Position numbers and translations under genes: made by a program. A stretch of 64,000 nucleotides of DNA from NCBI GenBank assembly GCA_000296795.1, contig BAFH01000004.1:186001-250000 (forward strand), written 5' to 3'. This document shows positions 16,817 through 25,631 of this stretch, one piece after another. How positions within the stretch are numbered: position 1 is the first letter of the stretch; every line of letters starts with the position of its first letter. The DNA is from Candidatus Jettenia caeni. GTDB lineage: Bacteria; Planctomycetota; Brocadiia; Brocadiales; Brocadiaceae. The notes below the pieces were generated by a model. The model ran no database searches. It was not told the DNA's origin and saw only the letters and a list, made by a program, of their open reading frames with translations.

Positions 16817-19732
16817 TTATCTCAGGGCAAACTGAACACGACTTCTTTTTCCTTTTTTGTCGTCTCTACGAGAGTAAATTTTTGATTCTACAATAAATAT
16901 CCTTTCCGGCTCAACTTTTTTACTCTTCAGAATATAATCCTTTACCTGGATCGCTCTTCTATCAGCCAATAATCGGAGATCGCCATCTGTGATTACGATA
17001 TGATCCATAAGAAGTTTTTCCATTTTTTGAACTGGAATATTTTCCACAAATCCAAAAACATTTCTTGATTTAGGAAAATCGGCTGCTTTGTATGCCTTTC
17101 TAAGATATGTCTCATATTCACCAGCATAGATTTCTACTTCGCTTAAAGGCACAGCCGGTTTACCTTTTTTTGCTCTATCTTTAAGCTTTTGGACTTTTAA
17201 AAGATCTGTAAACCGGCGGAGCTTGAGGGCATTTCGATCTCCTTTCTGATCCGTCCCACCCCGGATCTCCAATCTCAGGAAAGGCCGTTCATACAGCGCT
17301 GTTATCAGGTCTTTAAGCTTTTTAATGTCTTCCCTGCCAATCCGGTCACTACCGTAATCAAATTCTAAAAAAGCAAGTTTCTTTCCACTTCCGAATATAT
17401 TTCCTAACAGCGCCAAAGGAGAGGTAACGACCTTTTTAATGAGATTTACCATGCCATCCAAAACAACCTTTCCAAGCTTAAATTTAGGATCATCTATATT
17501 CCCTTTTACAGGAAAGTCTAATCTTATCTCACCTTTTCTATCCTTAAGGAAATTGATAGCAGATTTTATTGGTAGTGAAATTGCTTCCTGGCTGTCAAGC
17601 TTATCACCTAAAGTAAATCGATCGAGAATAATTCGATTTTCCCCATAAAGCTCATTTCCGGATATCGTATACCCCAAATTGAGGTATAGTTTCCCTTTTT
17701 CTATAGTATAACCGATATATCTTCCGACATATGGAGTAAGGAAAGGTAAATCAAAACCACGTAAGACTACATTGATATCTGCATATTTCTTTTCAGGGAA
17801 AGGATCTATCTTTCCGGTAATTTCCAATGGGTAAACGCCTTTTAATCTCCCTGTAAGAGAAATATGAGCAGGCTTCGTGTCTTCCGACGAAAACCCGGAT
17901 ATCGTTGCTTTAATGTCTTCCAGTTTGCTCTTAAAACCAGGGTTTATGTATCGGTCAATAAAATCGATTTTTCCGTTTTGAAGATTAATCGTATCGATTG
18001 TAACAGGCGGCATAAATTTTTTGTAAACAGGAGGAATCTCTTTCTCCTGATCCATGCTCAACGATTCTTCTTTTTTTGTTTCCTGAACCAGGATCACATG
18101 AAAATCCGGTGTACCATCGGAATGGACGAGCAGGTTAACGGAAAAATCATCAAGGAACACCTCGTCTATATATATTTCTGTAGGGTTATACTTTATACGG
18201 GCATTCAATAAGGAAAATATTTTCCACTGAAGAAAAGTGTGTTTGTACAATTTTTCAATAGACACGAAGTCGGATAGAGAAATATCGCCCCGGTAACTCA
18301 TCGTTGGACTACTTTCTTCCCCGTAGCCAAAGGTGATATCTCCGTCTGCATGAACATTAGCTTTGGCGATGGCGAGATTGACCGCATCGGTTACATAAGA
18401 ATGCAGGGGAGAGATATCAACGTTAGCAGCAGATATCTTTCCCTCAGCAATAATTGGATCGACTCCAATACTCCCTTCCACAGATACCGTCCCCGTTTTA
18501 TTCCAGCGTAAAGAAAGGGAGGCCAGGCCCTTCTCTCCACTCTTAGTGGTTAAACCACTACCATGAAGATTAACCTGATCTAACGTTACAAGCACAGGGC
18601 TGGATGACATCAGATCCTCACCCTGAATTGTAAATTCCCTTACAAGGAATTCACGAACAGTTAACAACCATGGACGCTTTGGTTGTTCTGACTGTTCTGG
18701 CTGTTCTGGCTGTTTAACAGGTGGAACAATATCCTGAAAATTGAAAGTCCCGTTTGCAAATCTCTTCAGAAGAAGAGAACCATTCTCAGTAAAAATCTCT
18801 TCAATAGTAATTTCCCTGTCTGTAACATCCACCTTGGTGTTGTTAATAGAAAATTTTGGTATGATCACAAATTCCTCTTTTTCCTCCTTGTGTTTCAGTG
18901 TTAAGGAATCGAGAGAGACGAAAGCCTGAGAAAACACTAATTCCCGGGAAGAAACGCTGCCATTTTTTTGGGAATACGAAAGCGCCGTTTTGACGTTCAT
19001 ATATCCGGAAAGGATATTCACCTTTGTACTGAGAGGAAGATAAGATGAGTATTGGGGAATATCCAATTTCTGAATATCTATCTGGAGAAAAACTTGTTGA
19101 GTATCTGAAAATGGCCTGCTTTTTCCCGTGAGAAAAATGGGTGTATCGTTCAATAGTGCAGAACAATTGAGAATAACTTCACCGTTAACGTGCCGGGGAA
19201 GATTCGATAGAAAAGGAATTATCACATTAAGGTTATTGAGTGTATGTTTTACTTCTTTCACCTCATCCCAAAAGTCAACTTTTCCATCGATAACTTTTAT
19301 TTCATGCAAAGAGAACCGTATTGGAGCAGCGTTATTGCCTTTCTCCGGTATCAAATCAGAAAAGTTAAAGCTGGTTTCTCCGTTTCGGACGACCCGTATA
19401 TAGGGCTGTTTTATATGAAGTCCCTTAATAATGAGTGCCTTTTGGAATACAGAAGAAAACTGCAAATTGACAAAAAGCTCATCAAGCGATGCAAATATCT
19501 CACCATCTTCATCCTTTATTACCAAATTATCTACTATCAATGAGAGCAGGTAAGGATTAAACTTCACTCTGTGGATAAGGACTTCGCGTTGAACATTTGC
19601 AGAAAGCTTCTTCACCAGCATTGATTTAATGAAAACCGGTATAATAAAGAAACCGATAAGCGTGAAGACAAGAATAGAAGCAAATACCCCTGCCAAGATC
19701 TTTTCCCACCGTTGTTGCAGTATTTTTTTCAT
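16817..19732 (-). CDS. AsmA-like DUF748 domain protein
   Basis: 971 residues from the ATG at 19732 (AGAGGG upstream; an earlier GTG is possible). A single N-terminal membrane segment (AGVFASILVFTLIGFFIIPV) is followed by a long beta-rich periplasmic part with the DUF748/AsmA signatures REVLIHRVKFNPYLLSLIV, LFVNLQFSSVFQKALIIKGL and MPPVTIDTINLQNGKIDFID. A Pro/Glu/Gln linker (VKQPEQPEQSEQPKRPW) lies near residue 345. The tail ends in an OmpA-like segment (DRRAIQVKDYILKSKKVEPE). Such proteins are linked to envelope lipid transport; the exact substrate cannot be read from the sequence. Confidence 0.88.
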   Translation of the reverse strand: MKKILQQRWEKILAGVFASILVFTLIGFFIIPVFIKSMLVKKLSANVQREVLIHRVKFNPYLLSLIVDNLVIKDEDGEIFASLDELFVNLQFSSVFQKALIIKGLHIKQPYIRVVRNGETSFNFSDLIPEKGNNAAPIRFSLHEIKVIDGKVDFWDEVKEVKHTLNNLNVIIPFLSNLPRHVNGEVILNCSALLNDTPIFLTGKSRPFSDTQQVFLQIDIQKLDIPQYSSYLPLSTKVNILSGYMNVKTALSYSQKNGSVSSRELVFSQAFVSLDSLTLKHKEEKEEFVIIPKFSINNTKVDVTDREITIEEIFTENGSLLLKRFANGTFNFQDIVPPVKQPEQPEQSEQPKRPWLLTVREFLVREFTIQGEDLMSSSPVLVTLDQVNLHGSGLTTKSGEKGLASLSLRWNKTGTVSVEGSIGVDPIIAEGKISAANVDISPLHSYVTDAVNLAIAKANVHADGDITFGYGEESSPTMSYRGDISLSDFVSIEKLYKHTFLQWKIFSLLNARIKYNPTEIYIDEVFLDDFSVNLLVHSDGTPDFHVILVQETKKEESLSMDQEKEIPPVYKKFMPPVTIDTINLQNGKIDFIDRYINPGFKSKLEDIKATISGFSSEDTKPAHISLTGRLKGVYPLEITGKIDPFPEKKYADINVVLRGFDLPFLTPYVGRYIGYTIEKGKLYLNLGYTISGNELYGENRIILDRFTLGDKLDSQEAISLPIKSAINFLKDRKGEIRLDFPVKGNIDDPKFKLGKVVLDGMVNLIKKVVTSPLALLGNIFGSGKKLAFLEFDYGSDRIGREDIKKLKDLITALYERPFLRLEIRGGTDQKGDRNALKLRRFTDLLKVQKLKDRAKKGKPAVPLSEVEIYAGEYETYLRKAYKAADFPKSRNVFGFVENIPVQKMEKLLMDHIVITDGDLRLLADRRAIQVKDYILKSKKVEPERIFIVESKIYSRRDDKKGKRSRVQFALR

Positions 19733-19779
19733 ACCATACACAACCCTCTTATGAAATCAGAACATTCAAATTCCCCTTA

Positions 19780-20110
19780 TTATTAGGCCTTCGGCAACTT
19801 ACCTACAAATTTTTCCCTCCCTTGATGGGAGGGACTAAGGGAGGGTGATCTGCTTGCTTGTCCACCCCCACCTAACCTCCCCCATCAAGGGGGAGGAACT
19901 GGCAATTTGAAATTCCTATACATGAAATTAGGCCGTCCGGCGACTTTTTTATAACACCGGCCGTAGGAGCAAGTTTGAAACCTGCCCCTACAACAGAACA
20001 TTGGAATTACTATGCATTACATTAGGCCTTCAGCACTTTTATCTCTTAATAACATGTAGGGCGAGGCTTTAGCCTTGCTTCTTTTTTGGAGAAGGCAAAC
20101 GCAGGGGTTT
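19780..20110. repeat. Cluster of dispersed repeats in the gap 19733-20215
   Basis: Holds three copies of ATTAGGCC-type units (19782, 19927, 20031), a paired GC-rich inverted element at 19806-19912 (TCCCTTGATGGGA against CCCCATCAAGGGG) and a GGCTTTAGCCTTGC unit near 20056-20082. No gene or clear promoter is seen in this 483-base gap. Confidence 0.75.
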
Positions 20111-20215
20111 GTCCCTGTAAAAGAGAGAATAATTCCAGAGGTGGTATAATCAAATAATATGCCAAAAAGCAGAAAAATTTTGAGAACTTAAAATTCTTTA
20201 TCCTCAGACTATCAG

Positions 20216-22660
20216 TCAGGACGTAACCCTATGCCCTGATACATTACCCAAAAAATCTTTTGATCTTTTTAGCGCTTTCTCGAAATCAGCCAATTGCCGG
20301 CTAACTTTCTCATTTACCGTGTCAGGGGGAAATGTGCCGTCATTCTGCATATCTCCTGATGTTACCCCCGTCAATAGTTCAATACCCTCATCAATAGTGT
20401 TAACCGCCCAAATAGTAAATTTTTTCAGTATAACCGCTTCTATTACATCCTCACGCAACATCAAATTTTGCACATTGCTTTTAGGAATCACAACCCCTTG
20501 ATCTCCTGTTAACCCTTTTACCCTGCATACATCGTAATATCCTTCAATTTTCTGGTTAATTCCACCGACAGCCTGAATTTGACCCAGTTGGTTTACAGAA
20601 CCTGTAACGGCAATTCCCTGTTTAATTGGTATATTTGCCAATGCCGATAGTAAAGAATACAGTTCTGCTGCTGAGGCGCTGTCACCTTCAATACCTTCAT
20701 AACTTTGTTCAAAAACAACTCTTGCGGTCAACGTTGACATCTTTCCTTTCATGTATTTATTTACCAGATAACCGCTCACAATCAAAACCCCTTTACTATA
20801 AATAGGACCCGCGAGTTTCACTTCACGTTCAATATCGATAATGCCATTATCGCCCGGACCAACAGTCACTGTTATCCGGTTGGGTTTACCAAATTGATAA
20901 TCACCCAAATTAATTACTGAGAGACCATTAACCTGTCCAATTTTTTCCCCAACCGTATCAATCAGGATGAGTCCACGATCAATCATCTCCCGGATTCGCT
21001 CTTCAATGAGATTTGACCGGTAAATTTTTCCGTCCAATGCCTTCCGTATATGTCTTGATTTAATAAGAGATTCTCCCTCCTGCATCGTCCAGAAATTTGC
21101 CTCTCGTATAATATCGGCCAGATGACCAAACTTCGTTGAGAGTTTCTCTTTATCTTCTGCTAACCGGGAAGCATACTCTATAATACCGGCAGTAGCTTCG
21201 TTATCCAGGTGCTTCATTTTTTCTTTATCACAAAACGTTGCTATAAATGACAGAAAGTCATTTATATTTTCTTCCGTCATATCCATACGTATATCAAACT
21301 CTGCTTTCACCTTAAAGAGTTCTGCAAATTCATGATCGTAGAAATACAAGGTGTGGTAAAACCAGGGTTGGCCAACCAACACCACCTTCACATTAATAGG
21401 GATGGCCTGGGGACGAATAGTCTTTGTGGTCATGTAACCCAACCTTTCTCCCAGTTCCTCTACCTGTACTTCACAACTGCAAAGCGCCTGCTTTAATGCA
21501 TCCCAGCTGTTAAAATTTCGTAAAACATCCTCAATCGAAATAACCAGAAAGCCACCATTGGCCCGGAGCAGGGAGCCAGCTCTGATCATGGTAAAGTCTG
21601 TTGTTAATGCCCCGAATAGTACCTCCTTTTCTATCCGGCCAATGAGATTATTATAGGTAGGATTGCGTTCCTGGATAACCGGCAGGCCTTTCTGTTTACT
21701 GTTATCAACAAGCACATTCACTTCATATTTCCTCAACATCGCCTGTTGCATAGTTTCGAGCTGAAGGTCAGAAGGAGTGGAAGATGGTGGATAAGTTGCG
21801 CCCTTTTGTTGCCGGAGGATTTTAAAAGTCTCAATATTTTTCAATACATCCTCCTGAGTCTCATGCAAGAAATTTACAATTTTAGGAAAATTATTATATT
21901 TTTCAACCAGTTCATCGATTACTTCTTCAACTACATGCAAGGCGATTTTTTGATCAAGCTCTTTCACCTTTTCTCTTGTGCAATGTTCTAATTTACGAAT
22001 ATTCTTCATGACACTTTTTATTTCACTCTGCAATCTATCTTGCCTTTTCTGCAATTCCTCGCGTTTGGATTCAGATAATGCCAGGAATTCCACATCTCCA
22101 AGCACCCCTCCATCTTTTATCGGCATAATAACCATCCCCATGGGAGTCGCCTGTATAGCAAAACCTTCTTCCGTTGCCTTTTGACTAAGTTCCTGAGAGG
22201 CTTTCTCTTTTTGTTTTGCTAATTTATTCAATATTTCTTCGCGGTGAGCAGTATATTCATCAGCCTCGTATACCTTTGGCAACTCTTTTTGAATATGATT
22301 AAAAAAGGTATTCATATCTTCTTTCAATTTACTTCCTTGCCCGGCTGGTAATTGAATCACTCTGGGATTATATGGGTCATCAAAATTGTTTACATAACAC
22401 CAATCCGGGGGCGTCTCTTTCTCCCTCGCAATGTCTTCTAAAAAAGATTTTACTGAGCACATTTTGCCAATGCCGGATTGGCCTGCTACAAAGATATTAA
22501 ATCCAACATCCTTAATTTTAAGGCCAAATTGCAATGCATCCACAGCTCGTTTTTGTCCGATAATTCCTTGAAGACGCCTGATATGAGAGGTATCTTTGAT
22601 TCCCAAACTTACCGGATCAACCCTTTTTCTCAGCTCATGAACAGATAGCTCATAATTCAT
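20216..22660 (-). CDS. Lon-family ATP-dependent protease with AAA_32-type N-terminal region
   Basis: 814 residues from the ATG at 22660 (GGAGG nine bases upstream; a second ATG six bases earlier is too close to it). Walker A GQSGIGK is near residue 60. A long coiled-coil insert follows (about 150-300), then the AAA core (ANGGFLVISIEDVLRNF). The C-terminal S16 peptidase has the catalytic Ser in EGDSASAAELYSLL and Lys in GGINQKIEGYYDVC. It belongs to the LonB/'AAA family S16' group rather than classical LonA (no LAN domain). Role: ATP-dependent protein turnover in the cytoplasm. Confidence 0.9.
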   Translation of the reverse strand: MNYELSVHELRKRVDPVSLGIKDTSHIRRLQGIIGQKRAVDALQFGLKIKDVGFNIFVAGQSGIGKMCSVKSFLEDIAREKETPPDWCYVNNFDDPYNPRVIQLPAGQGSKLKEDMNTFFNHIQKELPKVYEADEYTAHREEILNKLAKQKEKASQELSQKATEEGFAIQATPMGMVIMPIKDGGVLGDVEFLALSESKREELQKRQDRLQSEIKSVMKNIRKLEHCTREKVKELDQKIALHVVEEVIDELVEKYNNFPKIVNFLHETQEDVLKNIETFKILRQQKGATYPPSSTPSDLQLETMQQAMLRKYEVNVLVDNSKQKGLPVIQERNPTYNNLIGRIEKEVLFGALTTDFTMIRAGSLLRANGGFLVISIEDVLRNFNSWDALKQALCSCEVQVEELGERLGYMTTKTIRPQAIPINVKVVLVGQPWFYHTLYFYDHEFAELFKVKAEFDIRMDMTEENINDFLSFIATFCDKEKMKHLDNEATAGIIEYASRLAEDKEKLSTKFGHLADIIREANFWTMQEGESLIKSRHIRKALDGKIYRSNLIEERIREMIDRGLILIDTVGEKIGQVNGLSVINLGDYQFGKPNRITVTVGPGDNGIIDIEREVKLAGPIYSKGVLIVSGYLVNKYMKGKMSTLTARVVFEQSYEGIEGDSASAAELYSLLSALANIPIKQGIAVTGSVNQLGQIQAVGGINQKIEGYYDVCRVKGLTGDQGVVIPKSNVQNLMLREDVIEAVILKKFTIWAVNTIDEGIELLTGVTSGDMQNDGTFPPDTVNEKVSRQLADFEKALKRSKDFLGNVSGHRVTS

Positions 22661-22981
22661 TATCATCTTCCTCCATTAAAAAGATTACTGGTGAGAACTT
22701 CCATACTCTATTTCATTTACAAATTTACAAAATGTATGCCTATTGACAGATAAAGTATTTTTTATCAAACGATGAGGTTCCATGTACTTCGGGCACTACG
22801 AAAGGATCTTCTTGAGGAGGTACATCTTCCTTCAGGATGAAGAAAACCAGGGCATTACCGTAAATTTTCCCGGTTTTCTTTAAATACATGCCGAAATGAG
22901 CACCGTTACTTAGTAAACTACAACAGGTTGCCCAAAAAGTCAAAACTTTAAAATATTAAATTTTTTTGTACAGCAATATTC
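22661..22981. other. Gap with one doubtful short reading frame
   Basis: A minus-strand frame at 22740-22943 could encode up to 67 residues (TTG start, ...KTGKIYGNALVFFILKED...). It has no ribosome site and no family that I recognise. Nothing else of note is seen here. Confidence 0.3.
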
Positions 22982-23509
22982 TTAAGGGCGATATCGTTTA
23001 TTATTTTTAAACAGAAAGAGCTGGGAATCAAGGAGTAAATGGGTATTCCAGCCGATAATACAAGCGATAACAAGCCACAGACGGTCTATAAAGTGCTCAT
23101 ACATGCAGTAAAATGGCCAGTCATGAGATTGATTCTTTGCCAGGACATATTCATAAAAACCAGCAAGAAACAACGGGATCAGTACAGATGAGAAATAATG
23201 ATGAGTCCATCCCCGATGGTGATCTGTTCTTGGAGTAATGGCAACAATAGCCAGTAGGGTAGCAAGCCCATAATGCTTCTTATATCCAAGATACAGCAGT
23301 AAAAGAAATACTGTTCTATAAAACCATCGTTGTGGAATTGACTCAGTATCGAGATCCGGAAAGATACTGAAAAAAACAGTTATTCCAAAAATAAGAGCCG
23401 CTTCCTGAGGAAAAGAGGAAAAATCCAAAGAGCCATCGGATAATAATTTTACCGCAGTAATGGCGGTTCCACTTATACATCCACCGATAATGTGTCCTTT
23501 AAAATTCAT
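22982..23509 (-). CDS. YdjM-like membrane-bound metal-dependent hydrolase (DUF457)
   Basis: 175 residues. The family's metal-binding motifs are present: N-terminal GHIIGGC, FSIFPDLDTESIPQRW (Asp pair), TPRTDHHRGWTHHYFSS (His cluster) and THLLLDSQLF near the C terminus. Several hydrophobic segments place it in the inner membrane. The family is described as predicted hydrolases (LexA-regulated YdjM in E. coli); substrates are unknown. It stands alone; the neighbouring asparaginase-like gene is divergent. Confidence 0.85.
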   Translation of the reverse strand: MNFKGHIIGGCISGTAITAVKLLSDGSLDFSSFPQEAALIFGITVFFSIFPDLDTESIPQRWFYRTVFLLLLYLGYKKHYGLATLLAIVAITPRTDHHRGWTHHYFSSVLIPLFLAGFYEYVLAKNQSHDWPFYCMYEHFIDRLWLVIACIIGWNTHLLLDSQLFLFKNNKRYRP

Positions 23510-23633
23510 AATTTGCTTCTTTCTTTACTGTTAAAAAAGTGATACGATAATTTTCGTATAGTGAAGAATTTCCTGAGAATAGAGTATCCTATGGTACTAT
23601 ACTTTTTCAAAGAGAATTCTCTTTAATTGTCAA

Positions 23634-24542
23634 ATGGGTATTATGAACAAAAGATATCAATCTAATGCCAGACCTCCAATCCTTCTGGTTCATGGAGGCG
23701 CCGGCTCATATAAAGACAACCCAAAGATGCTTGAACGAAAAAACAACAGTATCGCTGAGATTATCTCAGAGGTTTGGCCTGTGCTTCTTCAGGGAGAATC
23801 ATCGGTAAAAACGGTATGCCGTGTGGTTGAGCTTCTGGAAGCTTGTCCTGACTTTAACGCCGGACTCGGCTCGGTGATTCAAAGTGATGGGATGGCGCGT
23901 CTATCTGCTTCTTTAATGGATGGAAATAAACAAAAATTTTCCGGCGTACTGTTAGCAACGCATATCATTCACCCTTCAAAGTTAGCATATGCCCTCCAGG
24001 ACAGAGACCAAACAGTCGTGGGGCCATTAGGGGTGCAGTTGCTTGCCCGTGAATTGGGAATTCCTCCTCAAAACCCGGTAACACCTGCGCAAGCAACACA
24101 ATGGATCTCATATTTGGAGAAACAGAAGCGGCCGTCTGATGAACACGGTACAGTCGGGGCTGTAGCCCTGGACCAACATGGGTGTTTGGCGGCTGCAACT
24201 TCTACCGGTGGAAGTGGCACGAATATCCCCGAGCGGGTATCAGATTCAGCGACTGTCGCCGGAAACTATGCCTCAAAGTTTGCAGCTATAAGCTGCACCG
24301 GAATAGGAGAACAAATTATGAATGATGGTGTTGCCGTTAAACTAGAAACAAGGGTTCGGGACGGGCGTTCTGTTATTGAAGCATCTGACATAATGTATGA
24401 AGAAGCAAATAACCGTCAGTATCGCTATGGATGGATTGGGGTTGATCATAAAGGCAATTGGGTAATGTACTGTACTACGGAAGATATGTCCTGTGGAGTA
24501 ATGAGTCAAGATATGGGAAATAAAATGATATTCCACGGATGA
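23634..24542 (+). CDS. Isoaspartyl peptidase / L-asparaginase (Ntn hydrolase, T2 family)
   Basis: 302 residues. The N-terminal ILLVHGGAGSY and FNAGLGSVIQSDG are family motifs. Autocleavage should occur before the nucleophile Thr in SDEHGTVGAVALDQHG. ERVSDSATVAGNYAS and SCTGIGEQIM complete the beta-subunit signature. The usual GRVGD motif is slightly changed (ERVSD). The enzyme would hydrolyse isoaspartyl peptides or asparagine. No clear ribosome site; the start could be the ATG at 23634 or at 23643. Confidence 0.87.
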   Translation: MGIMNKRYQSNARPPILLVHGGAGSYKDNPKMLERKNNSIAEIISEVWPVLLQGESSVKTVCRVVELLEACPDFNAGLGSVIQSDGMARLSASLMDGNKQKFSGVLLATHIIHPSKLAYALQDRDQTVVGPLGVQLLARELGIPPQNPVTPAQATQWISYLEKQKRPSDEHGTVGAVALDQHGCLAAATSTGGSGTNIPERVSDSATVAGNYASKFAAISCTGIGEQIMNDGVAVKLETRVRDGRSVIEASDIMYEEANNRQYRYGWIGVDHKGNWVMYCTTEDMSCGVMSQDMGNKMIFHG

Positions 24543-24604
24543 AATCTTTCCATACGTATTTGCCAGATCACATTGGTTCTGTACCGGCATACCGGCAATA
24601 CTGT

Positions 24605-25276
24605 TTAAACGCTTATACTTTCTCCGACCATCAATAGTACACCTCTTGTAGGAGAACTGCGCAGACCTTCTACAAATTGACCTGGGTCTTGTTTTATCAT
24701 ATCAAAGGTATTATAGTGCATCGGTATCGCAATCTTAGGCTTGAGAAACTCTACTGCTTTCAGGGCATCGGTAATTCCCATAGTAAAATTATCACCTATT
24801 GGAAGTAACGCAACGTCGATAGTATTAAGCTCTCCAATAAGTCTCATATCGGAAAAAAGCCCTGTATCGCCAGCATGATATAGTACCTTATCCTCCATGA
24901 TAAGTATAAAACCACAAGGATTTCCGGCAGTCCCTGCCTCCGTTGTAGAGCCATGATGGGCAATGGTAAGTTTTACAGTTCCAAAGAGAAAATGGTATGC
25001 ACCACCGATATTCATCGGATGACTTTTTGCTCCCTTACTCTGAAAGTAGCTTGCCAGTTCAAATGGCGCAACAATCGTGGCATCGTTATTTTTACTCATC
25101 TCAACAGCATCGCCAACATGATCGAAATGACCATGACTCACAAGAATAGCGTCTACTTTTACATCTTCTGGCTTTATCTTCGCCAGAGGATTACCTTTGA
25201 GAAAAGGATCAAATATAACTGAGTACCTGCTTCCTTCAATGAAAAAGCATGAGTGACCATGGTATGTTATTTTCAT
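24605..25276 (-). CDS. UPF0173 metal-dependent hydrolase (metallo-beta-lactamase fold)
   Basis: 223 residues from the ATG at 25276, giving the family's usual start MKITYHGHSCF; an upstream TTG is rejected. Metal-ligand motifs are VSHGHFDHVGDA (HxHxDH), IAHHGS, YHAGDTGLFSDM and IPMHYNTF. Family members are about 225 residues, so it is full length. It lies 5 bases downstream of the decarboxylase-like gene on the same strand and is very probably co-transcribed with it. The substrate is unknown. Confidence 0.9.
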   Translation of the reverse strand: MKITYHGHSCFFIEGSRYSVIFDPFLKGNPLAKIKPEDVKVDAILVSHGHFDHVGDAVEMSKNNDATIVAPFELASYFQSKGAKSHPMNIGGAYHFLFGTVKLTIAHHGSTTEAGTAGNPCGFILIMEDKVLYHAGDTGLFSDMRLIGELNTIDVALLPIGDNFTMGITDALKAVEFLKPKIAIPMHYNTFDMIKQDPGQFVEGLRSSPTRGVLLMVGESISV

Positions 25277-25281
25277 AATTT

Positions 25282-25608
25282 TTATTTCTTCCAATTTTTT
25301 ATAATATCCTCAGCCCAACTGAGTGCAGCAACAACGGTCGGAAATCCTATCGTACTGGTAAGAAGGAGAATCGCATGGTATATCTCATCAGGCTTTGCCC
25401 CTGCTTTTAGAGCTCTTCTGACATGACTATGAACAGCACCTTCAGAATGGACAGTTGCTGCAGCCGCAAGCTGAATCAGATGGGTAGTCTTTTCATCGAG
25501 GGGGCCTTCCTGCCTGATAACCTTACCAAGTTCTTCAACAGCATGAAAAAACTTCCCATACTTTTCTTTTATGGCAAGGAACTGTTCTGGCAAATTCTCG
25601 TCTGGCAT
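25282..25608 (-). CDS. Carboxymuconolactone decarboxylase (AhpD-like) family protein
   Basis: 108 residues from the ATG at 25608 with AAAGGAGG upstream. A longer frame to 25671 reads into the neighbouring IS and is rejected. The conserved helix reads LIQLAAAATVHSEGAVHSHV. In peroxidase-active AhpD proteins this helix has a CxxC pair; here both Cys are replaced, while the Glu and His remain. It is thus unlikely to be a thiol peroxidase. An insertion sequence ends 24 bases upstream of the ATG, between the ribosome site and any native promoter. Confidence 0.87.
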   Translation of the reverse strand: MPDENLPEQFLAIKEKYGKFFHAVEELGKVIRQEGPLDEKTTHLIQLAAAATVHSEGAVHSHVRRALKAGAKPDEIYHAILLLTSTIGFPTVVAALSWAEDIIKNWKK

Positions 25609-25631
25609 AGCATACCTCCTTTTTCGGAAAT

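Noticed and set aside
22740-22943. Small protein of up to 67 residues
   Set aside because: TTG start without ribosome site and no known family; listed only as part of a gap.
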